DNA of 64,000 bases from Kalaharituber pfeilii (GCA_015179045.1 WHUZ01000028.1:496001-560000); one strand, 5' to 3'. Counted from the first letter of the stretch, positions 1 through 10,526 are shown. The notes: generated from the letters alone by a model not told the origin. Translations and numbers: made by a program.

Positions 1-227
1 CAGACTTGGGGGAAGATGGCTGAGGACGGAGATTTATGAGCCGGACAGAGGAAGGAAATAGGCAGGCTCGGTACATCTCTTCCCACCCGTATCACACTCG
101 AGAACCGCGGGAAATACATGTATTTGAGACAATCTTCTTTTCTTTTAGTTTTTACAATAAACCCTCGCCATATCCCACTGGGCGGCACGCGAGTAATGAA
201 ATAAAATTATAAAAAAAAAAAAAAAAA
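1..227 (+). mobile_element. 3' end of an ORF1-only non-LTR element (type 1 tail)
   Basis: The window opens inside the last codons of an ORF1-like protein; the visible end reads RLGGRWLRTEIYEPDRGRK followed by TAG at about 59-61. About 100 nt of 3' UTR leads to the type 1 tail hairpin (starting CTCGCCATA near 168) and a poly(A) run ending at 227. The same protein ending, UTR and tail recur at 36311, 51498, 52771 and 55496. Only the 3' end is in the window, so the full structure is inferred from those copies. Confidence 0.8.
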
Positions 228-238
228 TGCTGTCCCTT

Positions 239-242
<4 letters not shown>

Positions 243-269
<27 letters not shown>

Positions 270-309
270 ATATATCATTACTCGCTTGCCGCCCTGTGGG
301 CTATGGCGA
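243..309 (-). mobile_element. Type 1 micro-retroinsertion
   Basis: On the minus strand this is the bare tail hairpin beginning ATCGCCATAGCCC, followed by ATGATATATA and about 28 A. The target duplication is short and uncertain (CTTTAG-like on both sides). It sits just downstream of the truncated gene copy A. Confidence 0.7.
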
Positions 310-355
310 TACTTTAGATACATGATAGAAAAATAAAAGAACAATAATGAAATTA

Positions 356-1520
356 CTAGAAAAGGTTAAAGGTTTCCAGGTCGTCTTGCGCCTGTAGCTG
401 TTGGAGACTGCTCTGCAATCCTGATATCTCATTTTCGCTCTTCGTTTTGTATTGCCGATATTCTTGATCGATAATCTTGAGCTTTAACTGCAATTCCGTT
501 TTCTCACCTTCGGCCTTTTGCTTATAGTCCTGATATGTTTGATGCATTTCCTTGAGCTTTGACTCCAATCGCATCCTTTCACCCTCTCCCTTCTCCTTAT
601 ATTCTAAATATTCCTGTCGCACTTCCTTCAAGTCCAGCTCCAATTGCTGTTTCCCACCTTCGACCTTTTGTCTATACTCCCGCAGCATTTGATATATTTC
701 CATGAGCTTCGACTCCGATTGCATCTTTTCATCTTCTTTCTTCTCCTTATATTCTAAATATTCCTGTCGCACTTTCTTCAAGTCCAGCTCTAATTGCTTT
801 TTCTCACCTTCGACCTTTTGTTTATATTCCTGCAGCATTCGATTCATTTCCGTAAGCTTCGACTCCAATTGCATCTTTTCAACTTCTTCCTTCTCCTTAT
901 ATTCTAAATATTCCTGTTGCATCTTCGTCAAGTCCAGCTCCAACTGCTTCTTTTCACCCTCGTGTCTCAGTTTGTTCTCTCCTAGTTCTTGCTCCATGTC
1001 CTTAATCTGTGCCTCAAGTTGATTAATAATCATTTGCTTTGTTTGCAATGAACCCTCCAAGTACGTTATGATCGTTTGCTTGGTATGTGCTGAATCTTCG
1101 GCAATGGCAAGCTTTGTACTGAGGGCTTCTATGGTAACTTTATCCTCGCTTTGCTCTGGGTGCTGTTGCTCCTCAATGTAGCCCGAAGTGTATTCACTGG
1201 ATGCGTAGCGAGAGGTACCCGGAGTGAATAGCCGATCGCAATGCTGGGGGAGCGAGAGGTTATCGCGATATGGTTTCCGAGCCTACATATCATTATTAGC
1301 AAGGGGTTATCTGCACAATAGCCTATAGGAATGTATTTTTCACCGCATTGACAAGCTTCGCAAATATTAGTTGGGAATGAAATTTGTCTTCATTCCCCAC
1401 ATCGCAGAACCATTCCCATAGGCTATCCAGCTTTTCATCAGTCAGAAATTCGTCAGACCCAGTCAGGTCGTGATCGCGCTGTTGCTGCACTGGCACTCGG
1501 GTTTGCGCCATGCTGTCCAT
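356..1520 (-). CDS. Coiled-coil family protein, copy A, lacking the C-terminal trefoil domain
   Basis: Exon 1 is 1520-1344 (59 codons, starting MDSMAQTRV), the intron is 1343-1283 (61 nt, branch-like GCTAATAATGA, acceptor TGTAG), and exon 2 is 1282-356. The joined product is about 367 residues. The start is the ATG shared with copies C and D; an upstream in-frame ATG at 1628 is not conserved. Exon 1 holds a conserved domain with the motif SLWEWFCDVGNEDKF. Exon 2 is a coiled coil with three tandem 50-residue blocks (KKQLELDL...EYLEYKEK...EYKQKVEGE), where the other copies have one. Homology to copy C stops after the LQQLQAQ motif and the frame ends LETFNLF, so the beta-trefoil domain is missing. 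The 5' splice site GTGAAA is weaker than in B and D. Function is unknown; the copy may be inactive. Confidence 0.6.
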
Positions 1521-1800
1521 GCGTGGTTTGTGGTTAACGAGATATGTTGACGATAAGCAATCTGAAGCTGTGCTTTGATTGAAGAAATATATAGTCTCGT
1601 AATCGGAGAAACATTGCACTGAATTCAACTAAGTGCACTTAAATTAATATTAAGATCAATGTCCGGGAAGTCGGGCCTCCCGCCAAGAACAACCCTGCAA
1701 AACCGCAAAACCGCAAAGCCATTGGTGCGAAATACACAGTCCAAAGAAAATATAACGCATGCTACCAGGATATTGCGCACTACCGGGATATTGCGCATTT
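1521..1800 (-). promoter_or_regulatory. Conserved 5' flank of copy A
   Basis: This stretch is closely related to the flank upstream of C (35267 onward) and to the orphan flank E (7752 onward). Shared landmarks are an ATATATAGTCTCG segment, AATCGGAGAAA and GTCCGGGAAGTC. The similarity fades near 1770. It probably carries the promoter, but no specific element can be proven. Confidence 0.45.
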
Positions 1801-1860
1801 TCCGGATACCACAACAAAAAGTTACTATGAGTGCAAATGGCCCTCAAGTGGGCTCAAATT

Positions 1861-2450
1861 GAAGCCAGAGCATGAGAGAGTATGTTAAATTATTCTTTAT
1901 ATATTTCCTAAACTTATTTGTAGCACATAAGTGATGACTTATTTGGTACATACAAAATCTTATGCTGGACATCTTTCAAGCTGCCATGTGTTAATGATTC
2001 TATCCTGGGACCTTATTGACCTCACTGTATACTCTGCTGTCTATTTCCATGAAGTATAGGATGTTTGGTGGTGCTCAGGCTATTCTGTAAAGAATTGCAC
2101 TATCATATTTATGCATATATCTTTCCTTATGCATATACACAGCAATTCTGGGCTACTATACAGCATAAAAGTGTTCTCGTGCCCGGACTATTATTTTCCG
2201 GCCTCTGGCCGTAGTCTGGAACTAAAGTCACCCGAAATGGGGGGTTGAGTGCGGCCGACACCTTGGCATGTCGGCCGCCCAGATTTCGCTGCAATTTTTA
2301 TTTTTTTATTTTTTTAAATAGAGATTTGTAACGTAATAATAACAATTCCGCAAACCGTTCTCATACAATCCCTGTTTTGAATCCTGCACAACCAATAAGC
2401 TATTTTACCGTGAAGTGGCTGTAAATTTAATGTATCCAAGAAATAAATGT
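1861..2450. other. Stretch without recognisable gene
   Basis: AT-rich sequence with no supported ORF. A GC-rich patch near 2200-2290 contains a CGGCCGACA...TGTCGGCCG inverted repeat (about 2250-2278). I recognise no element. Confidence 0.4.
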
Positions 2451-2460
2451 TAGCAATTCA

Positions 2461-4186
2461 TTTTTTTTTTTTTTTTTTTTTATATCATTAATTGCTTGCC
2501 GCCCTATGGGCTATGGCGATGTGTTATTTATAAAAACATAAAACCAGGGGCAACAGGAAATAAACAACTAGAAACTATGCGGGCTCTTCATTCTCCAAGC
2601 ATCTCTATCAGCTTCTTCAGCGGGTCCTCCCGGGCCCCCCCTCCCCTTTATGCCGCGGCAGCCTTCTGACGTGCTCCTCTCCCCTCGGCCATCTCCGCCT
2701 CCATACTCTGCACTGATCAAACAGATGTCTCGTCGTCTCCTCCTCCTCCCCGCACCACCTGCATTCTGGGCCATCCCCTTCCCCCATGTGCCATCTCCAC
2801 GCCCTCAGCCCCTTGCCCCCCAGTAGGCCCGCCAATCATCCTGTCATATGTCCGAGCCTTTCTAGCAGTCTGTATGTCAGCTCCATTCGATTCCTCTCCC
2901 CTGCTCTCTCTCTCCTCCCTCTTTGTCTCATGCCGGCTTCTATCACTAGCTCCAGTTCGTACTGCAACGCAGTACCCACCCTTGCTGCCGCCTCGTTGCC
3001 GGGGATGCTCCTGTGAGCCTTCACCTATAGCACCGCCGTGTCCCGGTCCCCTCACTCTGTTCTTCTTTCCCACACCTTCCTGAGCCAGTTCGTCGCCCCA
3101 TCGTGGGTAGGGTCACCCCCCGATGCAGTGGTCATTCTTTTGATTGCATGTCTTGAGTCAGTTATTATCAGCAGCTCTCCTTCCACCCTCTCCATGGCCT
3201 CGCTGATCACAATTAGCTTCGCGTCGTTCACCGTGGCGTTCTCTCCCAGGTATACCGACGTCGACCTTCCCCCCCTAAATATCCCCGCCCCTGCTTTGCC
3301 CTTCCTCATACTCCCGTCTATGTAGACGGGTGTCCAACCCTCATCCCTGACGCCATCTATATGTCCCTCCCACTCCTCCCGTTCCGCATCCCGCTATAAC
3401 TTTGGTAGGATCACCAGTGGTAGCTCCCTGCCATGTGTCAACGACCCCCTCAGATAAACAGCCTCATCGTCCTCTTTTCTCAGTCTCTCTCCTGCAAATC
3501 TCAGTGTTCTTGCCTCCACTCTAGTTGCCTCCCATCTCACAAACGTCTCTATGGACTCCAGGTTGGCCAACCCTTCTACTACATCCCGCCTCGTCCCCCA
3601 GGGTGCATGCGTGATTCCCTGCGCCACCGTATACTACTACTTCCCCACTGGCAGCTCCCTCAACTTTTTCTCTCTCAGAGCTCCGTGGGCGTAATCGTGC
3701 CATGCCCATGCCCCCCACGTTGTGATGTTCCTTGCAATGCTTGTGTATAATTGTCACCGTTTCGCCGGTGCCATCCTGGTGAGACGTGCCGCTACCGCCC
3801 ATGCCGTCTTTCCCAAGCTCAACCTGTGCGTGTGGTGCTCGTTAAACTTCAACTCCCAGTCTACCTTCATGCCTACCAGCCGGTATGTCGGACACGACAC
3901 TGTGGAAGTCGTCTACGTATGATCTCGTAAACTCCCTCTCCGCCGTCTTGTCTGCCACTGGTGCTATGCCTAGCAAGAAAAGGACCAGGGACAACGGCAA
4001 CCCTTATGGGGCACCATCCATCATGGTAAACTCCGCTCGCTTCTTTCTGTCCCATATCATATTACATCTGGTCGGTTTCAGGAATGAGTCCACAAATGCC
4101 GCTACCTTCTGGTTGACCCATTCCAATCTCTCCACCACCCTCCTTCTCCTTACATGATTGAATGCCGACCTGATATCATCTCCTAC
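2461..4186 (-). mobile_element. 5'-truncated LINE (ORF2 remnant) with type 1 tail
   Basis: The direct repeat TAGCAATTCA flanks it (2451-2460 and 4187-4196), which proves a target-primed insertion. Reading 5' to 3' on the minus strand it encodes the end of a reverse transcriptase (GLPLSLVLFLLGIAP and a YVDD box near 3900), an RNase H region (VNDAKLIVISEAM, LLIITDSRHAIKRM around 3170-3300) and a C-terminal zinc knuckle ECRWCGEEEETTRHLFDQC near 2710-2770. It ends in the tail hairpin and poly(A) (poly(T) at 2461). Frameshifts and a TAA in the RT box (…DGAP, stop, GLPLS) make it dead. The RT plus RNase H plus knuckle order fits the Tad/I group. Confidence 0.85.
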
Positions 4187-4196
4187 TAGCAATTCA

Positions 4197-4948
4197 GTGC
4201 TTAGGAGGAGAGGGTTTCAAGCTTTAGAGCAGAAGTTAGCCCATCTAGCTCTGTCTCAGCTATGGAGAAATGTAAGGAGTATGTGGTCGAAAATAATAGC
4301 TTCTTGATACTAGAGGTGGATCAGTGAATTTGTGAAGCGGGGTGGTTCCTTAGCAGTAGGTGAGTGCGGGTTGCACCCAACATAGAGCGGGTTACACCCA
4401 ATATCTCCAAAACTCCAACCCGACAGTAGAAGCCATTACCACAACAAGTCAGGACCTAGTAACAAGTGAGGAGGTCTACTCGGGGACTCAGGGAAATCTG
4501 GCAGTGGTGTAGCAACAAGACCTGATGGCTTTTAGGAGTATTCTCCCTCTGGGCCAATGGATAACTCAAATTTGTAAACTTGCCGGAGATGTCAGATAAA
4601 GGATGGGAGTCATATTTCAGAAGCAAATTCTTTGTAAATCCAGGGATAAAGACTCTCGAAGGCGATATAGGCATTAGAAGAGACTTTCTGAATTCAATTT
4701 ACAAAGTCTCTTTTAAAGCTCTTCAGTATTAATTTAATATCTTTAATCAAATCTAAGATATGTAAGAGTATATTATCCATGGGCGGCCTAGGTAGAATGA
4801 TTGATTTTCAATTCCCATATTGTATAATATTTGTTCTCATGGTACGTAGTATGATATGTAGTATTCTCGTACCCAGGTGGTACTGTATGTTGTTCTCGTA
4901 GCCAGGTAGTATGTGTATATTCAAAACAAGTAGAAAAAAACTACTCGC
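4197..4948. other. Stretch without recognisable gene
   Basis: No ORF with recognisable content. A tandem-like GTAGTAT/TTCTCGTA(C/G)CCAGG(T) motif occurs near 4840-4910. Otherwise AT-rich unique-looking sequence. Confidence 0.4.
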
Positions 4949-4962
4949 AAGTCCAGCTTTCA

Positions 4963-5063
4963 TAGCCTGTCTCCGGGCTATGAGGGCTTGCCCAGGGACC
5001 CTGCCATGGCCAAGTGCTACAAGCGGGGTTATGTGATTTAAAAACAAAAAAAACAAAAAAAAA
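4963..5063 (+). mobile_element. Type 2 micro-retroinsertion
   Basis: AAGTCCAGCTTTCA flanks it on both sides (4949-4962 and 5064-5077, 14 bp, perfect). The body begins TAGCCTGTCTCCGGG, passes through a GGGC-TT-GCCC hairpin and the CCCTGC...GCGGGG stem, and ends GTTATGTGATT plus an A-rich run. No protein is encoded. Confidence 0.85.
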
Positions 5064-5077
5064 AAGTCCAGCTTTCA

Positions 5078-5488
5078 ACCACCTATGGAGGGAGAGGGTA
5101 GTGAGGAGGATTGGTGCAGTCGACCCAAATATAGCAGCCTTCGTCGAAGGGTTTCTACAGCCAAACGAATTCTAGATCTCGTGGGATGGGAAGACCAGAG
5201 GCAGAGGCAGGATGACAGATGGAACTCCCCAAGGCTCCTCCCTATCTCCAGTGCTTTTTCTTGTGAGGATAGCGCCAGTAGCAGAGAAGGTGGAGAAGCG
5301 AGAGTTCACCTGCTCCTACGTTGACGACACTCACAGCGTTTTGTTTAACAAGTCGCTGAGATAACTAAAGTAGGACATACGAGAACATCACGTGAAGATG
5401 ACCAAAGAGGCACTGGAGGAGGGGTTCGAACTGGATCACTAAAAGTTTGAAACCCTCATCATAAGTACAAAGAGGCGGAGCTACAGAC
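5078..5488 (+). pseudogene. LINE reverse transcriptase fragment
   Basis: A plus-strand reverse transcriptase piece. The conserved GTPQG-like turn followed by SPVLFLVRIAPVAEKV and the YVDD catalytic box (TCSYVDDTHSVLF) can be read near 5215-5340, with frame changes. There is no tail and no start. It abuts the TA target of the pogo transposon at 5489, so its 3' part has been lost. Confidence 0.7.
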
Positions 5489-5490
5489 TA

Positions 5491-7749
5491 CTGTGGTTCA
5501 CCACTTTCCCGATACACCACTTTCCCGGACACGTTTGCCACCAAAAGTGCACAACTTCAACGACCAACATCTCAACAACCACAGCACCCCTGTGGGTCCA
5601 GCCATGTCTCATGATAGTAAAGGGGTCAAAGATATGGTTTATAGTCTAATCTAGTGATATGCACTGGTGAGTAGGTACATAGAGGTCTATAAATTTGCAG
5701 GATTTCTGCTCGCTTAGAGGTCAACATCACAATTCCACATATTCATCTTCATATCTTCCAATGTCTGATGAAACTGCTATCCAGGCTGCTCTCCGTGAGT
5801 ACCGCCGCGGTCCTCATGCCAAAGGCAACCTGCGGCGTGCTGCATACCTTCATGGTGTTGCAAAATCTACCCTTCACGATCGAGTACATGGTAAGCGACC
5901 TCGAAACAAATGCCACACTAACGATATGCTACTATCACCTAAGCAAGTCAAGGTAGTGAAGGATTGGATTATTAGGAAGGACAAATGGGGATTTGCAGTT
6001 AATGCTAGCTATGTACGAGAGGTTGTAGTAGCAATTACAAGAAAAGTGCCTGGGATAAATTGGGTTACCCGGTTCATAGCTAGAGAATCTGATCTGGAAT
6101 CTATTTTCTACAAAGCAAGGAACAAAGAGCGCCAGTTTTCTACTAGCTACGAGATTTTCAAAAGCTTATTCGATCTGGTATGTACCTTAATACTATTTAG
6201 ACTTGCATGGGCTAACTTCAAGCAGTTTGATGAAGCTCGATGTGACTTTGCTATTGACGAAAAAAACATATACAATATGGATGAGAAAGGAGTTCTATTA
6301 GGTGTAGCAGCTAATAGTAAGATCATACGATTTACTGGCAATAGAAAAGGAGGTGGACGAAGTCAAGGTATGTCAAATATAAGTCATAGTGACGTCATAC
6401 TAATTATACTTCCTATTTGAGTAGATGGCAACCGAGAACTTGTTACAATTCTGGATTGCATATCCGGTATTGGTGATGCCTTGCCACCATTGATCATCTA
6501 CAAAGGAGCTGCATTATACGTTGGTTGGATAAGAGGTGTTGAAGCTACAAGAGCTGCATTCTTCGCACATTCTTCATCAGGATATACCAATGATAATCTA
6601 ACCTATGAATGGCTTGTGAAAGTATTTGATCCAGCTACGAGGGACCGAGCTGCTGGCAAGTATCGTCTGCTAATTCTCGATAATCACCATTCACATGTTA
6701 CATATCGCTTCCTCAAGTATTGCTACGATAATTGTATCCTAGCATTGTGTTTGCCACCTCATACTACGCATGCACTTCAGCCGCTAGATGTTGGTGTTTT
6801 TGGTGCGTTGAGTACCTACTATAAACAGGAAGTCCAAAGAGTATACAACATGGGTGAAGGACGAATCAGCATCAATAAAGAGTCCTTCTATACGATCTTC
6901 AAAGCAGCTAGAGATAAAGCCTACACTCGCCACACGCTTAAAAATTCCTTCCGAGCAACTGGACTTATCCCCTTTAATCCTAACAAGGTTTACCATGAAT
7001 ACAACCTCTCTCCGCCTCAGAAAGCATCTATTCCTCCACCAATCACGATTCCTACTCCTGCTACCCCAAAGACGCCACGAACACTACGCAGATATGCCAA
7101 GCAGACTCTCCAAGGTCCGGAGATATTCTCGCAAACTACAGAGTCAGCACTGAAACATTTTAGCCATGCAGCTGAAATTGCTATGGCAGAGCGTGACATA
7201 GCTCAAATTGAGGTGCAACGTCTTAGATCTTTGTTGAAGGATAAGCCTAAGTCTGATCGCCGTAAACTAAAGGTCACGGCAGTGCTTATCAGCAGCATTG
7301 AGGCACTAGAGGCTGTCAAGGCTCGTGAGGAGGAGGCAGCAGCAAAGGCAGCTAAACGGGGTAAAAAGCGCAAACGAGATGAGCTCACTGGCTCTGAGGA
7401 GGATCAGGAGGATGAAGATAGACCACAGGAAGCTGAGCAGGATGGGCAGGAGGAGCCGGAGGGGCAGGACGAGACAGAGAATGAGGAGCAGGGGCAGGAT
7501 AGGGAGGAGGCTGAAGATGAGCAAAATGACTCAAGTGATACTGAAAGTGTCGGGTCTGTTATTCATGTTAGAAGGGCATAGATGTGTGAGATTAGCTTAA
7601 GTAGTTTCTCCTGTTATACTCAGAATGTTGTAGTTCCTCGTGGTTGTTGAGATGTTGGTCGTTGAAGTTGTGCACTTTTGGTGGCAAACGTGTCCGGGAA
7701 AGTGGTGTGTCCGGGAAAGTGGTGTGTCCGGGAAAGTGGTGAACCACAG
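5491..7749 (+). mobile_element. pogo/Fot1-like DNA transposon, apparently complete
   Basis: Terminal inverted repeats of about 90-110 bp start with CTGTGGTTCACCACTTTCCC. TA dinucleotides at 5489-5490 and 7750-7751 are the target duplication expected for Tc1/mariner/pogo elements. The right repeat has three copies of a 17-bp CACCACTTTCCCGGACA-like unit where the left has two. The element lies in the promoter region of the lost gene copy E. Confidence 0.9.
5761..7581 (+). CDS. pogo/Fot1-family DDE transposase
   Basis: Two exons, 5761-6367 and 6425-7581, give 587 residues. The 57-nt intron has donor GTATGT, branch TACTAATT and acceptor GTAG, and joins SQ to DGNRELVTILD in frame. The start is MSDETAIQAALREY, the usual beginning of a psq-type helix-turn-helix (about residues 1-60), followed by a CENP-B-like segment. 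The DDE catalytic core shows NMDEKG (first Asp), LLILDNHHSH (second) and TTHALQPLDVGVF (third). The tail after about residue 430 is highly charged with Glu/Asp-Glu-Asp tracts. The protein would bind the inverted repeats and cut and paste the element in the nucleus. No stop or frameshift was found, so it may be functional. The segment VCTLILFRLAW (about 6178-6210) is atypical and could be a second very short intron or a small insertion. Confidence 0.85.
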
Positions 7750-7751
7750 TA

Positions 7752-8419
7752 GTCTTGTAATCGGAGAAAAATTGCCCTGAATTCAACTAAATGCACTTAA
7801 ATTAATAATAAGTTCAATGTCCGGGAAGTCAGGCCTCCCGCCAAGACCAACCCTGCAAAACCGCAAATCCGCAAAACCATTGGCGCGAAATACGCAGTCC
7901 AAAGAAAACATACATATTCGCCCCAGTGTACATAGGCATTTTGCGGTTGTTCTTATCATTCTTTTTTTTTTTTTTTCTGGTATTACTGGATATTCAGGGA
8001 GCATAAACGCATATTTGCCCAGCTGCAGGTTTCGAGGATTTCAATAGTAAGGATGCATGCAAAATGTTTGATAAAAGGCGGAGGAAAGCTGGAGATGGTA
8101 ATACTAGATTTGCAAGGGGATATATAGAGGGACTAATGAGAAACGTATACAGGGAGGGTTAAGAGCTAAAATTTGAATGAAATGCTACCAACATGAGGCA
8201 TGCGTAAAATAAATTCTTTCCAGGAAACACTCCATCGTGACGTGACCTGGCATGGCAAATCCTACTGCAGCACACAACGCTCCATGTTGCACAATTGTTC
8301 TCGGATGAAAGTAATTGCGCGGTCCCGGCCCCAGGCTCACACCATGAAGCGCTTACATAATTACGGAGGCTTGGGTTAGAGTTATCCCATTTTTGAACCC
8401 CCAAGCAATCAAGCGGAAT
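7752..8419 (-). promoter_or_regulatory. Orphan 5' flank of a lost family copy (E)
   Basis: Immediately right of the transposon the sequence matches the upstream flanks of copies A, B, C and D: GTCTTGTAATCGGAG, GTCCGGGAAGTC, the CCGCAAA repeats, then the GGAGGAAAGCTGGAGATGG block near 8080. The coding exons that should lie to the left are absent, replaced by the transposon and a LINE fragment. The flank resumes at about 8883-8960 beyond the nested insertion. Confidence 0.7.
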
Positions 8420-8869
8420 ATCGCCATAGTGTAAAGAGCCGTAGTACGTTACTCGCAGGTCCCGGTCACAAGTTTGACAGGGCGGTCTTACGGTATCGGT
8501 ACTGTTGTAGATATAGGCAGGGAACAAGACGTTGCTTGAGGACTTATGTACATGAGGGGAAGGCATGAATTAAATACAAAAATTGGACATGACATAGGAG
8601 ACTGTAGTTTCCTGTACTTTTCCCTGGGCGGTGGTTTATTTCCTGAGCGGTGACTTAATTCCCTGAGCGGTGACTTATTCATGGGCGCGGGGCATATCTG
8701 AGCGGTGACTTAATTTCCTGAGCGGTGACTTCTTCATGGGCGCGGGGCCTATCCTTTGATCCGCGGCGTCCGGGGCTTTATTTCCTTAATGCGGACCATT
8801 CCTGCTTGGCTAGTCTGTGACACATAGCCCCCAGGGCGACACGCGATTGTTTATTTTAAAAAAAAAAAA
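8420..8869 (+). mobile_element. Type 1 micro-retroinsertion split by a solo LTR
   Basis: The 13-bp duplication AATCAAGCGGAAT (8407-8419 and 8870-8882) brackets it. The body starts ATCGCCATAG, is interrupted by a solo LTR, and resumes CATAGCCCCCAGGGCGAC...GCGATTG with a poly(A) run. Without the LTR the insertion is only about 50 bp. Confidence 0.8.
8430..8822. repeat. Solo LTR (393 bp)
   Basis: It begins TGTAAAGAGCC and ends CTGTGACA, with a 5-bp target duplication CATAG at 8425-8429 and 8823-8827. The right half contains a minisatellite of CCTGAGCGGTGACTTA units (about 8635-8745). No coding sequence. The orientation and parent element are unknown. Confidence 0.75.
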
Positions 8870-8882
8870 AATCAAGCGGAAT

Positions 8883-9463
8883 GCAGACTACTACATATAT
8901 ATGCGTAATTAAATGAATACAATAAGCAGGAAATGAGGACTAATTCACAAACAAGTGACTGATCAATTTTCCATGCGTCTCCTGTGGGTTGTGTGGGCAA
9001 TGACAGGGCCGAGCGTGTGAATGTTGTCGGAGAACCAGACCAGGGCAGGGCTGCCAAGGCATGACCGAGCGCACCTACCCATAACATAGGATTGATTAGA
9101 CCCACAAGCATGAATTGATAGCGATGAAGGTTGTACGCCATACTGTAATATTTTTAATAGATGCAATTGTTGAGAATCGTCCGGTTCTGGTCCGCTCACG
9201 AATGCAGACCTCCCGCAAATTCAGCGATCCGTTCACAAATCGCCGCATTGGTGATGAATTTTTTTTTTTTTTTTTTTTTTTTTTCCCTTCATTTATGGGA
9301 GAAGTGAAAGTCCCCAAGGCCCCTCTATTGTAGACTTGGCACATGTACAATGTTGAAGCTAGAGCATCTCGCCATAGCCCCCAGGGTAAGATACGACATA
9401 CCAGTAATGATAAAAAAATAAAAAGAGACCTATGGTATAAACATGATTGAATAGCTAACTACT
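8883..9463. other. Residual family flank and degenerate tails
   Basis: Part of the family 5' flank continues (AATAAGCAGGAAATGAGG and ATTCACAAACAAGTGAC also occur upstream of copy D). There is a T run at 9258-9284 and a decayed plus-strand type 1 tail at about 9366-9425. No supported gene. Confidence 0.45.
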
Positions 9464-9464
9464 T

Positions 9465-9556
9465 TTTTTTTTATATATATATCATTGATCGCATGCCGTG
9501 CTAAGCGCTATGGCGATTTAAGGTACAGTACAAAGGAGATAAAGAAGGAAACATAG
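9465..9556 (-). mobile_element. Type 1 tail insertion with about 40 nt of upstream UTR
   Basis: Flanked by AGCTAACTACTT (9453-9464 and 9557-9568). The minus-strand body includes some 3' UTR before ATCGCCATAGC, so it is a 5'-truncated copy longer than the bare-hairpin insertions. Confidence 0.75.
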
Positions 9557-9875
9557 AGCTAACTACTTTATGACTGGTTCGAATGTCAAATCGACCTCAG
9601 AGGACAGTTTGGTATGGTTGATGATTATAACTATAGACATATTCGGTTTGGTCTATGGTCACTGTTATAAAACGAGAATGGGAATATAACAGTGAAGGCT
9701 AATGATATGGATTGATACTAAACGTAACAGAATAAAACGAAGGCTTATATACAGGGGACTCATTGAAATCTTTGACGTAGCCACCACACATATTGATGCC
9801 TATGTCGCTGCCACCAGCATGAGTTTGCCAGAGTAGCTGAGCCAAGACATGAGGCTGTGTTTTGTTGCAATATGA

Positions 9876-10022
9876 GTAGAGACGGAACCGGGGGACATTT
9901 CCTTTTGTTCACATTTCTCCTTCAGAACTATTTCTCATAAACATGTATCTAAGAGAACCTCGCCATAGCCTATCAGGCGGCGCGCGAGCAATGAAATAAA
10001 GAAAAAAAAAAAAAAAAAAAAA
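9876..10022 (+). mobile_element. 5'-truncated non-LTR insertion, type 1 tail
   Basis: Target duplication TTG(T/C)TGCAATATGA at 9862-9875 and 10023-10036. About 85 nt of UTR precede the hairpin (CTCGCCATAGCCT, near 9965) and poly(A). The inner stem is GCCT/AGGC instead of GCCC/GGGC, a compensatory change. Confidence 0.8.
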
Positions 10023-10475
10023 TTGCTGCAATATGACGAGAGCTGACGATGACGACATGTGCAGCAACAACAACTCAACATGACAACAGTATCCGCTTGT
10101 GTCTTGCATCAGCTTGACTCTTGCATCACATGCGCGCTTCGGCTCATATCTTCAACAGACACAGCAGATGCAATTGTAGAACAGGATAGCAGCATGAGGA
10201 CAGGATTATTCCCAAAGCAAGATAGCAAAACAAGGAAGCATGACCTATCTCAGCAGGGAGCCTCAGGGGCACTTATAAGGCCAGATATCTTCTGGAAAAC
10301 GATTACGTATTTTCACTTCCAATGCTCCGAATTCCTCAACACTTGCTAGAGAGAGCTCGGTTTATCAGCAATCAAACTTCCGTAGTATCACACAATATAA
10401 GCGAAAGTAAGGCATAAGCTGAATCGTGGTCATGGTAGCTGAACCTCAGCCGCAGTATCCCCTGGCTTACCTCAG
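10023..10475. other. Stretch without recognisable gene
   Basis: A plus-strand ORF of 96 codons (10059-10349) has no recognisable domain and is probably chance. No repeat boundary was found. Confidence 0.35.
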
Positions 10476-10484
10476 GTTCTATGC

Positions 10485-10526
10485 AGCTACAAGCGGGGTC
10501 ACGTGATAAAAAAAAAAAAAAAAAAA
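10485..10526 (+). mobile_element. Extremely short type 2 insertion (42 bp)
   Basis: GTTCTATGC (10476-10484 and 10527-10535) flanks a body of only AGCTACAAGCGGGGTCACG plus TGAT and about 19 A. This is the last ~23 nt of the type 2 tail. Confidence 0.8.

Noticed and set aside
168..227. Type 1 tail as a tRNA or other known RNA gene
   Set aside because: The roughly 30-nt hairpin lacks A/B boxes and cloverleaf arms, always precedes poly(A), and is linked to LINE ORF2 ends (2461, 57058).
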